From Niabella pedocola (lineage in GTDB: Bacteria > Bacteroidota > Bacteroidia > Chitinophagales > Chitinophagaceae): a stretch of 64,000 nt of DNA. Below are positions 26,987 through 34,839 of the stretch, one piece after another; the first letter of the stretch is position 1, and every line of letters begins with the position of its first letter. Location of the stretch: the NCBI RefSeq assembly GCF_021044425.1, contig NZ_JAJNEC010000005.1, forward strand, positions 1,426,001-1,490,000, written 5' to 3'. Below the pieces are notes generated by a model, which worked only from the letters and a program-made list of their open reading frames with translations, made no database searches and was not told the origin of the DNA. A program made the position numbers and the translations under genes.

Positions 26987-27880
26987 TTACCGGAAGGCCT
27001 CTTTTACCGGCAGTCCTCTCCAGCTTTCGGGCATCTTCAGTTTTAACAACCAGGCAATGGTAGCCGCCGTATCGTACGTAATAATGGGCCGTTTTAAGGC
27101 ATGTCCCTTTTGCACACCCCGGCCATAAACCACCCAGGGAATCTGTACTTCATCCAGCGACTTACCGCCGTGTCCCTTGCCCTTTCCGCCATGATCCGCT
27201 GTTACAATAATTACCGATTCATGGGCGATGCCGGCATCTTCCACCGCCTTTACAATGCGGCCGATACGGGCATCCACTTTTTGCAGCTCTTTATAATACT
27301 CCGGCGTACGATGACCAATATTATGTCCTACCCCATCCGGCTCATCCAGGTGTACAAAAGTCAGTACCGGCTTTTGCGTCCGGATGATGGTAATTGCTGT
27401 GTCCACACAAAAATCGTCCTTATCCTTTCCGGCCACCCGTATGGTGGTGGCCTCCTTTTCCACCAGCGGACCAATGCCCTGCCAGCTATAAACCAATGCA
27501 GACACGGCGTTCGGCCGTTGCTCCTTCAATAACGAAAAAACAGAAGGAAATAAACCAAACCGGCTGGTATCTGCAGAGCGAATTTCCGGAACCGCGCTGT
27601 TCCATTCTGTATAACCATGCACCGTAGGCCCGGCGCCCATTAACAGGGAAGCCCAGTTTACCGCACTGGAAGAAGGAAGCACCGAACGGGCCGTTAAGGA
27701 CCAGGCTCCATCCTGCATCAGCTTTTTCAACTGTGGCATCTCCGCTTCCGGAAGGGCATACGCACCAAATCCATCGCATCCGATCAGGATCACATGTTTT
27801 ACTTTGGATGGCTGGGCCATTGCAGCCAGGGACAGCCAGATACTCATCAACATCATTGTTATAGCACGCATATTGCTCAT
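26987..27880 (-). CDS. Secreted alkaline-phosphatase-superfamily nucleotide pyrophosphatase/phosphodiesterase
   Basis: 297 aa with a signal peptide (hydrophobic stretch ending SLAAMAQ). Metal and nucleophile sites: LIGCDGFGAYAL (Asp), PSSSAVNWASLLMG (Ser/Thr nucleophile region around SAVNWAS), HLDEPDGVGHNIGH (Asp/His) and VTADHGGKGKGHGG (Asp-His, His). This is the NPP/phosphodiesterase-like subgroup. It probably acts in the periplasm on phosphodiester or phosphoester substrates of unknown identity. ATG 27871 (MRAITMM) is an alternative start. Confidence 0.87.
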   Translation of the reverse strand: MSNMRAITMMLMSIWLSLAAMAQPSKVKHVILIGCDGFGAYALPEAEMPQLKKLMQDGAWSLTARSVLPSSSAVNWASLLMGAGPTVHGYTEWNSAVPEIRSADTSRFGLFPSVFSLLKEQRPNAVSALVYSWQGIGPLVEKEATTIRVAGKDKDDFCVDTAITIIRTQKPVLTFVHLDEPDGVGHNIGHRTPEYYKELQKVDARIGRIVKAVEDAGIAHESVIIVTADHGGKGKGHGGKSLDEVQIPWVVYGRGVQKGHALKRPIITYDTAATIAWLLKLKMPESWRGLPVKEAFR

Positions 27881-28058
27881 AATCGTTTTTTTTTATTTTG
27901 TATCCGGACGAAGATACAGAAGAAGCCCTACCGGAATCAGCCAGCAACAGGACAACCGGTTGCATTGTTGGGCCGGAATCAACGATGCGCCGGTATAGCC
28001 GCAGCGGTAAAATTTATGAACGGTTCGCGGCCCGTTATGCCCCAAACCAAATAAATCC

Positions 28059-28066
28059 TATTTTTA
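28059..28066 (+). promoter_or_regulatory. TATTTTTA -7-like element upstream of nadB
   Basis: One mismatch from TAnnTTTG, 17 bp before the nadB ATG. No clear -33 TTTG is seen at the right distance. Confidence 0.25.
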
Positions 28067-28083
28067 CTGTTTAAACAACGTAC

Positions 28084-29700
28084 ATGCAGCAGGTAGACTT
28101 TCTGGTGATCGGAACGGGTATTGCAGGACTTACATACGCTTATAAAATGGCGCATCAGTTTCCTGATAAAAAAATACTGGTATTGACCAAGGCGGCCGCA
28201 GATGAAACCAATACCAAGTATGCACAGGGCGGTGTGGCCGTGGTAAACGATCTGGAACGCGATAGTTTTGAAAAACATATTGAAGATACCCTGATCGCCG
28301 GAGACGGTCTTTGCAATAAAAAGATCGTGGAAATTGTGGTTACGGAAGGCCCCGAGCGCATCAACGAACTGATTGCCCTGGGTACCAATTTTGATAAGGA
28401 AGCCGATGGCGACTATAAGCGCGGAAAAGAAGGCGGGCACAGTGAGTTCCGCATCCTTCATCACAAAGACATTACCGGATGGGAAATGGAGCGGGCCTTG
28501 CTGGAAGCCGTAGCCTCCTGTTCCAATATTGAGCTTATCAAGCATTGCTTTGTGATTGATTTGATCACCCAGCACCATCTGGGCTACCTGGTTACCAAGG
28601 CCACGCCCGATATTGAATGTTACGGTGTGTATGTACTGAACCTGCGCACGAATGAAATAGAAACCATCCTGGCAAAAACCACTTACCTGGCTTCCGGTGG
28701 CAACGGGCAGGTGTACCGTACCACCACCAATCCCGGCATTGCAACCGGCGACGGTGTAGCCATGGTATACCGTGCCAAGGGACGTATTGAAAATATGGAA
28801 TTCATCCAGTTTCATCCCACGGCGTTGTTTGAAGCCGGATTGACCGGTCAGGCTTTTTTAATTACGGAAGCCGTCCGGGGCGATGGCGGTATCCTGCGCA
28901 ATAAGGACGGAGAAGCTTTTATGGAGCAATACGATGAGCGCAAAGACCTGGCCCCCCGCGATATCGTGGCACGTGCCATCGACAGCGAAATGAAACGCAC
29001 CGGTACCGAACATGTATGGCTGGACTGCCGGCATTTTGAACTGGAAAAATTCCTGGAACATTTTCCCAATATTTACGAAAAATGTAAAAGTATTGGTATC
29101 GATATTACACAACAGATGATCCCCGTATCGCCGGCGGCTCATTACAGCTGCGGCGGTATTAAGGTAAATGAATGGGGCCAAACCTCCATCCGCAACCTGT
29201 ATGCAGTAGGTGAATGCAGCAGTACAGGGTTACACGGCGCCAACCGGCTGGCCAGCAATTCGCTCCTGGAAGCGATGGTATTTGCACACCGCTGTTTTGA
29301 ACATGTATCTGCCAAAGCCCTGAATAAGGAACTGAATGATCATCATTACGAAGGCCATATTCCGGAATGGAACGCCCGGGGTACCATGCAGCCCAAGGAA
29401 ATGATCCTGATTACCCAAAGCCTGAAAGAGCTGCGGCAGGTAATGTCGGATTATGTAGGTATTGTACGCAATAATATCCGCCTGGAGCGGGCATCCAAAC
29501 GCCTGGATCTTTTATGGGAAGAAACGGAGCAATTATACCGGTCCAGCAAAGTATCACCGCAACTGCTGGAACTTCGCAATCTGATCACCATTGGTTATCT
29601 GATTGTAAAAGGAGCCATATTCCGCAAGGAAAGCCGGGGCCTCAATTACAATACGGACTATCCTGAAAAAAGTGTGCTGGTTCAGAATGTGGTGTTGTGA
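28084..29700 (+). CDS. nadB: L-aspartate oxidase
   Basis: 538-aa FAD enzyme that oxidises aspartate to iminoaspartate, the first step of de novo NAD synthesis. The FAD-binding GTGIAGLTYAYKMA lies at the N-terminus. Other typical segments are NTKYAQGGVAVV, GGNGQVYRTTTNPGIATGDG, EFIQFHPTAL, and the helical C-terminal domain. No nadA or nadC is in the window, but the salvage genes pnuC and nadR lie 10 kb downstream. The next gene follows after a 106-bp heptamer-repeat spacer. Confidence 0.94.
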   Translation: MQQVDFLVIGTGIAGLTYAYKMAHQFPDKKILVLTKAAADETNTKYAQGGVAVVNDLERDSFEKHIEDTLIAGDGLCNKKIVEIVVTEGPERINELIALGTNFDKEADGDYKRGKEGGHSEFRILHHKDITGWEMERALLEAVASCSNIELIKHCFVIDLITQHHLGYLVTKATPDIECYGVYVLNLRTNEIETILAKTTYLASGGNGQVYRTTTNPGIATGDGVAMVYRAKGRIENMEFIQFHPTALFEAGLTGQAFLITEAVRGDGGILRNKDGEAFMEQYDERKDLAPRDIVARAIDSEMKRTGTEHVWLDCRHFELEKFLEHFPNIYEKCKSIGIDITQQMIPVSPAAHYSCGGIKVNEWGQTSIRNLYAVGECSSTGLHGANRLASNSLLEAMVFAHRCFEHVSAKALNKELNDHHYEGHIPEWNARGTMQPKEMILITQSLKELRQVMSDYVGIVRNNIRLERASKRLDLLWEETEQLYRSSKVSPQLLELRNLITIGYLIVKGAIFRKESRGLNYNTDYPEKSVLVQNVVL

Positions 29701-29705
29701 TGTTG

Positions 29706-29803
29706 TTGAGGTTTGAGATTTGAGAATCGAGAATCGAGAATTGAGATTTCAGATTTCAGATTTAGAGATTAGGACTTAGGATTTAGAACTTGAGATTTAG
29801 GAT
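29706..29803. repeat. Degenerate heptanucleotide array, 14 units, abutting a start codon
   Basis: Fourteen consecutive 7-bp units in unbroken register, all of the form T(T/C)N(A/G)G/A.. such as TTGAGAT, TCGAGAA, TTCAGAT and TTAGGAT. The last unit ends 3 bp before the ATG of the acyltransferase gene. It fills the whole intergenic region after nadB. Confidence 0.9.
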
Positions 29804-29806
29804 TTA

Positions 29807-30685
29807 ATGTACTATATCGTTTACGGCTTTTTGTATGTATGCTCCCTGCTTCCGCTGCCGGTGTTATACCTGTTGTCGGACTTTTTTTATGCCGTGGTAT
29901 ACTATCTTATCGGATACCGCAAAAAAGTGGTCATGGACAACCTGGCCATTGCCTTTCCGGAAAAAACAATGGAAGAGCGGAAGCGTATTGCTAAAAATTT
30001 CTATCACAACCTGATTGACTCCTTTATCGAAACGGTGAAGCTGCTTTCTGCACCGGATGCGTTCTTTGAGAAACGCTTTACCGGCAACTGGGAGGTGGTA
30101 GACCGTTATTATGATCAGCACCGGAGTGTGCAGCTGATACTGGGACATACGTTTAACTGGGAGTGGGGCAATGTACAGATCGTGCGCAAGATCCGGCATA
30201 CATTCCTTGGCGTATACATGCCCATCAGCAGCCGGCCGTTAAACCGGGTTTTTAAAAAGCTGCGCTCCCGCAGCGGGGCCGTGCTCCTGAGTGCGCACCA
30301 TATGACCCGCGAATTTTTACCCTACCGCAAGGCACTTTATTGCCTGGGCCTGGTAGCCGACCAAAGCCCGGGACATTTAAAGAATGCCCGTTGGTTTTAT
30401 TTCTTCAACCGGAAAACCGCCTTTACCGTTGGGCCTGCAAAAGGGGCCATTACGAATGATGCGGTGGTGGTGTTTGCCTCCATTGAACGCCGCAAAAGAG
30501 GGTATTACGAGGTTACCTTTACAGTGGCAGACGAACATCCCAAGGCCCATGTGGATGAAAACCAGCTCACGAAAAAATTTGTGCAATTCCTGGAAGCAAC
30601 CATCCGCCGGAGCCCGGACATGTGGCTATGGAGCCACCGGAGATGGAAGCATGAATGGAAGGAGGGAGATAAAATGGGGGAATGA
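29807..30685 (+). CDS. LpxL/HtrB-like lysophospholipid or lipid A acyltransferase
   Basis: 292-aa membrane-bound acyltransferase. An N-terminal hydrophobic helix anchors it (VYGFLYVCSLLPLPVLYLLS). The catalytic H-x4-(E/D) motif is GHTFNWEWG, and later YMPISSRPLNRVFKKLRSRSG and the C-terminal PDMWLWSHRRWKHEW are typical of the HtrB family. It likely adds a secondary acyl chain to lipid A or an ornithine/amino lipid precursor. The gene follows nadB on the same strand, with no visible promoter except the repeat array directly before its ATG. Confidence 0.88.
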   Translation: MYYIVYGFLYVCSLLPLPVLYLLSDFFYAVVYYLIGYRKKVVMDNLAIAFPEKTMEERKRIAKNFYHNLIDSFIETVKLLSAPDAFFEKRFTGNWEVVDRYYDQHRSVQLILGHTFNWEWGNVQIVRKIRHTFLGVYMPISSRPLNRVFKKLRSRSGAVLLSAHHMTREFLPYRKALYCLGLVADQSPGHLKNARWFYFFNRKTAFTVGPAKGAITNDAVVVFASIERRKRGYYEVTFTVADEHPKAHVDENQLTKKFVQFLEATIRRSPDMWLWSHRRWKHEWKEGDKMGE

Positions 30686-30746
30686 GCCGCGGTGCTATTG
30701 CACCGCCATGTACAAACGAAAATAAAGCGGGTAGCCCATCGCAGGC

Positions 30747-31115
30747 TTAAAGAAAATCTTCCCGGCAGGGGCTGAATGCATCAACCAGCATCCCTGCTTC
30801 CAGGCAGGTGCAACCATGCAATACATGCGGGGGCACATAAAAACCATCACCCGCAGCCACCACTTTTTTTTCATCACCAATGGTTACTTCAAAAGCACCG
30901 CTCGCCACATAGCTCGCCTGTGCATGCGGATGCTGGTGCACTGCGCCCGCCGCGCCCTTCTCAAATCGCACTTTTACCAGCATCAGGTTTTCACCAAACC
31001 CGTATACCTGCCGCTGTGCGCCCGGCCCGGCGTCCTGCCAGGGTGTTTCATTTTCCGCCTGAAAAAAACCACTTTGAACCATTCCTGCTATTTTAAGATG
31101 ATCGGATGTTGACAT
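30747..31115 (-). CDS. Cupin domain protein, KdgF-like
   Basis: 122-aa single-domain cupin. The metal ligands are visible in AVHQHPHAQASYVASG (two His, Gln) and PPHVLHG (His), and the end FSPCREDFL resembles KdgF-type cupins, which linearise unsaturated uronates from pectin or alginate. No pectin/alginate genes are nearby, so the substrate is uncertain. The upstream codon at 31145 is TTG; ATG 31115 (MSTSDHLK) is the better start. Confidence 0.82.
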   Translation of the reverse strand: MSTSDHLKIAGMVQSGFFQAENETPWQDAGPGAQRQVYGFGENLMLVKVRFEKGAAGAVHQHPHAQASYVASGAFEVTIGDEKKVVAAGDGFYVPPHVLHGCTCLEAGMLVDAFSPCREDFL

Positions 31116-31322
31116 TCCATTAAAGGACGAAGCCCTGTTGGACAACGGCCGTTGAAATGCACGGTTGCAAATGTATTAAACCCCACGGTTTCCTGTTCAA
31201 AAACAGGATTTTTGACCGGGTCACCCCGGAAAATATGCGCCTGCCCGCTGTAACTCGTGGTTTTCAACAAAAATTTAAAAATCAGGGCTTTTTTTTAAAG
31301 TAATTAATCCGTCCATTCGTCT

Positions 31323-31330
31323 TATCTTTC
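31323..31330 (+). promoter_or_regulatory. TATCTTTC -7-like element before the ECF sigma gene
   Basis: One mismatch to TAnnTTTG and only 2 bp before ATG 31333. If used, it would give a leaderless or internally started mRNA; the start could then be a few codons later. Confidence 0.25.
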
Positions 31331-31332
31331 TG

Positions 31333-31908
31333 ATGCAGGAGCAAAAACTGGCAATATTGGCGGAGGAAAGGAAGCAAAACGTCATCCAGACCGTAAAGGA
31401 TTACGGTAAACGTCTCTTTGGTTTTATTCGTAAAAACGTAAACACCGATGCGGATGCGGAAGATATTTTGCAGGATGTCTGGTACCAGTATACCAATGCT
31501 ACTGCCACTCAAACCATCGAACAGGTCAGCGGCTGGCTGTTTAAAGTGGCCCGCAATAAGATCACAGACAAGTACCGGAAGAAAAAAGACAACCGGATCG
31601 ATGATTTCCAGTATGAAAATGAGGAAGGGGAACTCCAGTTCCGGGAACTGTTCTTTACCCTGGATAACGACCCCGAACTGGCAGATATCAAGAAGTTATT
31701 CTGGGAAGAGCTGTTTGCGGCCCTGGAGGAGCTGCCAGCCAGCCAGCGGGATGTATTTATCCTCAATGAGCTGGAGGAAAAGACCCTGCAGGAGATCGCC
31801 GATGCAGCCGGTGAAAATCTGAAAACCATCATCAGCCGGAAGCGGTATGCGGTGCTGCACCTGCGCAGCCGGCTGCAGTATTTATATGATGAATTAATGA
31901 ACTATTAA
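31333..31908 (+). CDS. ECF-type RNA polymerase sigma factor
   Basis: 191-aa sigma-70 family factor with region 2 (FGFIRKNVNTDADAEDILQDVWYQY, then VSGWLFKVARNKITDKYRKKKD) and region 4 (ALEELPASQRDVFILNELEEKTLQEIADAAG with the HTH ending NLKTIISRKRYAVLHLR). The Glu-rich linker between regions is long. No FecR-type anti-sigma gene follows; instead a small membrane protein starts 11 bp downstream and an Hsp20 gene follows, forming a probable envelope- or protein-stress operon. The membrane protein may serve as the anti-sigma or sensor partner. Confidence 0.92.
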   Translation: MQEQKLAILAEERKQNVIQTVKDYGKRLFGFIRKNVNTDADAEDILQDVWYQYTNATATQTIEQVSGWLFKVARNKITDKYRKKKDNRIDDFQYENEEGELQFRELFFTLDNDPELADIKKLFWEELFAALEELPASQRDVFILNELEEKTLQEIADAAGENLKTIISRKRYAVLHLRSRLQYLYDELMNY

Positions 31909-31919
31909 ACAATATTATT

Positions 31920-32264
31920 ATGAATTATAGAAGAAAAGGCCGGCGGCCCCGTGTTTTTTTATTTGTGCTGCTGGGATTACTGGCCATCCTTCTGTTTGGA
32001 TGGATCGTGATGCTTTTATGGAATGCCATATTGCCCGACCTGCTGAACACAAAGCAGATCAGCTTCTGGCAGGCCGTAGGATTGTTGGTGCTTTCCAAGA
32101 TCCTTTTTGGATTTGGCCCGGGGGGAAAGCCGCATCATCACAAGGGTCCGTCTGACCGCCTCCGTCAGAAATTCCGCAATATGAGCGAAGATGAGCGAAA
32201 GGAATTCCGGGAAGCATGGCGGCAGCGCTGCGGCCAGTGGCGGCGCTTTCCCAACCAGGAATAG
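31920..32264 (+). CDS. Small membrane protein of the ECF sigma operon
   Basis: 114 aa. A basic N-terminus (NYRRKGRRPR) precedes one strong helix (VFLFVLLGLLAILLFGWIVMLLW) and a second hydrophobic segment (SFWQAVGLLVLSKILFGFG). A His/Gly/Lys-rich stretch (GGKPHHHKGP) follows, then a charged helix with MSEDERKEFREAWRQRCG, which recalls the LTxxQ-like metal-sensing helices of CpxP/Spy without being a clear match. It sits 11 bp after the sigma gene, so it may bind or regulate the sigma factor. No named family recognised. Confidence 0.75.
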   Translation: MNYRRKGRRPRVFLFVLLGLLAILLFGWIVMLLWNAILPDLLNTKQISFWQAVGLLVLSKILFGFGPGGKPHHHKGPSDRLRQKFRNMSEDERKEFREAWRQRCGQWRRFPNQE

Positions 32265-32305
32265 CAGGATCAGGTAATTTCAAAATACGACAAACCCTCC
32301 CTTTT

Positions 32306-32671
32306 ATGTACACACAGGAATACAGAAGGCCCAGATATAATGTGCCCATTAATATTGAAGAGCGGGACGATTGCTACCGGTTAACGGCCTATGTGCCGGG
32401 TTATCCGGAGGAAAACATCCGCACACATATCATCAACGACACGCTGGTTATTACCGGAAGCCGCGACGAAGACGATGCGATCATCGAATTTCTGAAACAG
32501 GAATTTCCCGTAAAGGATTTTGAACGCAGTTTGCATTTGAACGGGCTGGTGGATACGGCTTGTATCAATACGCGGTTTAATGCGGGTGTGCTCACCATCT
32601 TTTTGCCCAAGAAGCAGGAAGCCTCCCTGCATCATATCCGGCAGCAGCTGGAAGCATCACTGGCAGGATAA
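32306..32671 (+). CDS. Hsp20/alpha-crystallin family small heat-shock protein
   Basis: 121 aa. The alpha-crystallin domain shows RLTAYVPGYPEENIRTHI, LVITGSRDED and FERSLHLNG, then INTRFNAGVLTIFLPK (the conserved A-G-V-L). It probably holds unfolding proteins in the cytoplasm. The start is ATG 32306 (MYTQEYRRP), 41 bp after the membrane-protein gene; the longer frame back to 32216 overlaps that gene. It is third in the sigma operon. It converges with the Crp-like gene, with 27 bp between stops. Confidence 0.88.
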   Translation: MYTQEYRRPRYNVPINIEERDDCYRLTAYVPGYPEENIRTHIINDTLVITGSRDEDDAIIEFLKQEFPVKDFERSLHLNGLVDTACINTRFNAGVLTIFLPKKQEASLHHIRQQLEASLAG

Positions 32672-32698
32672 CATATGGTTACGGCATCGAACAACCGT

Positions 32699-33286
32699 TT
32701 ACGCTTTTGTTTGAAGACGGGCCGTCCGCTTCCGGATCCGGCTAAGACTTTCCGGTTCGATCCCCAACATGGAAGCAATGTATTTTAAAGGTACCCGGCG
32801 GATCATCTCTGCATCATGTTCCAACAGCTCCAGGTAACGGGTTTCCGGCGACTTAACCATAATATCCAGGGTTCGCTGAACCGTGGTTAAAAAAAGCGAT
32901 TCCGCCATCTTACGTCCAAAACGCTCAAATACCTTCGCCCGCTCATATCCTTTTTGCATTTCATCGTAATGCAGCTGGATCAGCACCGTATCTTCCAGCG
33001 CTTCTATATGCATTGCCGATTTGGAACGGGTTAAAAAGGCCGCGTAGTCGCTGGCCCACATATTTTCCCGGAAGATCTTATACGTATGTTCCTTCCCGCC
33101 GATCTCATGATAAAAGCGGATCAACCCCTTATCGATGTAATAAACATGGTTTACCACTTCACCCACCCGGCTTACTTTTTCGTTCTTCCGCACCGTTCTT
33201 ACTTCCATATCCGCAGTCAGAAAAGCCAGTTCGTCTTCATCAAAATGAAGATACCCCTCCAGGTTTTTAATCAGGTTGTTGAACAT
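32699..33286 (-). CDS. Crp/Fnr family transcriptional regulator
   Basis: 195 aa with an N-terminal cNMP-binding-like beta-roll (KVSRVGEVVNHVYYIDKGLIRFYHEIGGKE) and a C-terminal helix-turn-helix (RRVPLKYIASMLGIEPESLSRIRKR). There are no Cys motifs for an Fe-S cluster, so it is not an FNR-type oxygen sensor. Many Bacteroidota copies regulate local stress genes. ATG 33286 (MFNNLIKNLEGYLHF) is the start; the earlier codon at 33319 is TTG. Confidence 0.88.
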   Translation of the reverse strand: MFNNLIKNLEGYLHFDEDELAFLTADMEVRTVRKNEKVSRVGEVVNHVYYIDKGLIRFYHEIGGKEHTYKIFRENMWASDYAAFLTRSKSAMHIEALEDTVLIQLHYDEMQKGYERAKVFERFGRKMAESLFLTTVQRTLDIMVKSPETRYLELLEHDAEMIRRVPLKYIASMLGIEPESLSRIRKRTARLQTKA

Positions 33287-33331
33287 ATCGTTTGTCTTAG
33301 TTAACAGGTGTAGCAGCAACCGGGATGCCGG

Positions 33332-34054
33332 TTATTTCCATCTTTTCTTTCCGATGGCATACCGGATACCGCCTAAAATATGTTTCAGGAACAGGGGGTC
33401 TGTATAGGATTCGTTTACATGGCCCAGTTCTGTATAAAACACCCGGCCGCCTTCAAAATTGTGATACCATGCCATGGGATGAAAGGCTCCGTTTTTCCCT
33501 CCTTCATAGCTTTTTTCGTCGATCGTGATCAACACTTTTACATCCTTATTGATATTCTTAAAATTGTACCACTCATCCTTACGGATCCATTGTGCCGGCA
33601 GGTGCTTCGTGCTGATATGGGTTCTGTCGGTAATGTTTAGGGTGGCCGTTTGCTGTTTGGGATGACTGAGGAACCAGGCGCCCATCATCTGGTTGTACCA
33701 GGGCCACTCATACTCTGCATCCGTGGCCGCATGAATGCCTACAATTCCGCCGCCCTTGTGCACATAATCCTGAAGCGCAGTTTGCTGCGCCGCATCAAAC
33801 AATGTGCCTGTGGTACTCAGGAAAATGATGGCCGCATATTTTTTGAGATTTTCTGTTGTAAACGCCCCCGAATCCTTCGTGCTGTCTACTGAAAAGCCGT
33901 TCTCAACGCCCAGCTTATAAATTGCCGGCAGCCCCGCTTCGATGGATTGATGATAAAAACCGGCTGTTTTGTAAAAAACAAGTACCCTTGGGCTGGCCGC
34001 GCCGGCTGCTGCCACCACTACCAGCAGCAGTAATAATATAGCTGTCTTTTTCAT
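33332..34054 (-). CDS. ThuA domain protein, secreted
   Basis: 240 aa with a signal peptide (KKTAILLLLLVVVAAAGAA). The ThuA fold, a glutamine-amidotransferase-like alpha/beta domain, is visible in VLVFYKTAGFYHQS, IIFLSTTGT, GGGIVGIHAATDAE and AWYHNFEGGRVFYTELGH. ThuA-type proteins are linked to trehalose or sugar use in rhizobia, and many secreted Bacteroidota copies lie near sugar oxidoreductases. No such partner is adjacent, so the substrate is unknown. A TATCTTTA element at 34093-34086 is the likely promoter. Confidence 0.88.
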   Translation of the reverse strand: MKKTAILLLLLVVVAAAGAASPRVLVFYKTAGFYHQSIEAGLPAIYKLGVENGFSVDSTKDSGAFTTENLKKYAAIIFLSTTGTLFDAAQQTALQDYVHKGGGIVGIHAATDAEYEWPWYNQMMGAWFLSHPKQQTATLNITDRTHISTKHLPAQWIRKDEWYNFKNINKDVKVLITIDEKSYEGGKNGAFHPMAWYHNFEGGRVFYTELGHVNESYTDPLFLKHILGGIRYAIGKKRWK

Positions 34055-34085
34055 GTCAGAATTTAAACCGTTACCAAATCGGTTT

Positions 34086-34093
34086 TAAAGATA
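34086..34093 (-). promoter_or_regulatory. TATCTTTA -7-like element before the ThuA gene
   Basis: One mismatch to TAnnTTTG on the minus strand, about 31 bp before ATG 34054. Confidence 0.35.
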
Positions 34094-34180
34094 ACACGCC
34101 TCGTTTAAATATAACCCCATAAGGCTCATAAACTTATCAATAAAATAAGAATTCGTTCCAAAAAATCCCCTGGGATTCGT

Positions 34181-34188
34181 TATTTTTG
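34181..34188 (+). promoter_or_regulatory. TATTTTTG -7 element of the glycogen-binding/HhH gene
   Basis: Exact TAnnTTTG match 24 bp before ATG 34213, giving a leader near 20 nt. Confidence 0.45.
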
Positions 34189-34212
34189 CGCTTTATATAA
34201 ATTTTATTGAAT

Positions 34213-34833
34213 ATGAAAGATGTCGTATTCTCGCTTCCGGGCGAGGCGCTGGGAACCGCAAACTCGGCTGTTCTGCTGGGAGATTTTAACAACTGGGATA
34301 TTGATCAAGCAATTGCTTTAAAACCTCATAAAGACGGAACATTAAAGGCTAAAGTTAAACTGGAGCCTGGACAAACATATGAATACCGCTTTTTGCTGAA
34401 TGACGGACGTTGGGTAAACGACTGGGAAGCCCAGGGCTATGTACACAAACAGCATTTTGGGATCGACAATTCAGTGATCACGGTTGAGGTGGAACTGGAG
34501 GTTGAAAAAAAGGTAAAGACCAAAACCGCAGATAAAGCGCCCAAAGCGGCAGCCAAAGCAGTTAAAAAAGTAGCAGAAACCGTAAAGAACGATCTGACCA
34601 AGATCGAAGGCATCGGCCCGGCCATTGCTAAATTGCTGGAGCAGGAAGGCATTCAGAACTTTAAAGACCTGTCCAAGGCTACTATCAAAAAACTTAAAAG
34701 CACCCTGGATGCTGCAGGAAGCAAGTTTGCAATGCACGATCCGAAAAGCTGGCCCAAACAGGCAAAACTGGCCGCCGCTGAAAAGTGGGAAGAGCTGAAA
34801 GCCTTACAGCAGGAGCTGATAGGCGGAAAATAA
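34213..34833 (+). CDS. Glycogen-binding (CBM48-like) domain fused to helix-hairpin-helix domain
   Basis: 206 aa in three parts. Residues 1-95 are an isoamylase-N/AMPK-beta-like glycogen-binding domain (SAVLLGDFNNWD, then KVKLEPGQTYEYRFLLNDG and WVNDWEA). Residues ~97-125 form a Lys/Ala-rich linker. Residues ~130-205 hold a HhH unit (LTKIEGIGPAIAKLLEQEGI followed by QNFKDLSKAT). The HhH type resembles ones added to Bacteroidota ribosomal proteins and to DNA-binding proteins. The link between a sugar-binding module and a nucleic-acid- or protein-binding module is unusual. ATG 34213 is used; the codon at 34207 is TTG. It converges with ctaA (6 bp between stops). Confidence 0.82.
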   Translation: MKDVVFSLPGEALGTANSAVLLGDFNNWDIDQAIALKPHKDGTLKAKVKLEPGQTYEYRFLLNDGRWVNDWEAQGYVHKQHFGIDNSVITVEVELEVEKKVKTKTADKAPKAAAKAVKKVAETVKNDLTKIEGIGPAIAKLLEQEGIQNFKDLSKATIKKLKSTLDAAGSKFAMHDPKSWPKQAKLAAAEKWEELKALQQELIGGK

Positions 34834-34839
34834 AGAAAC

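Noticed and set aside
27979..28815. 278-aa minus-strand frame opposite nadB
   Set aside because: Antisense shadow of the well-conserved nadB frame, with no recognisable domain.
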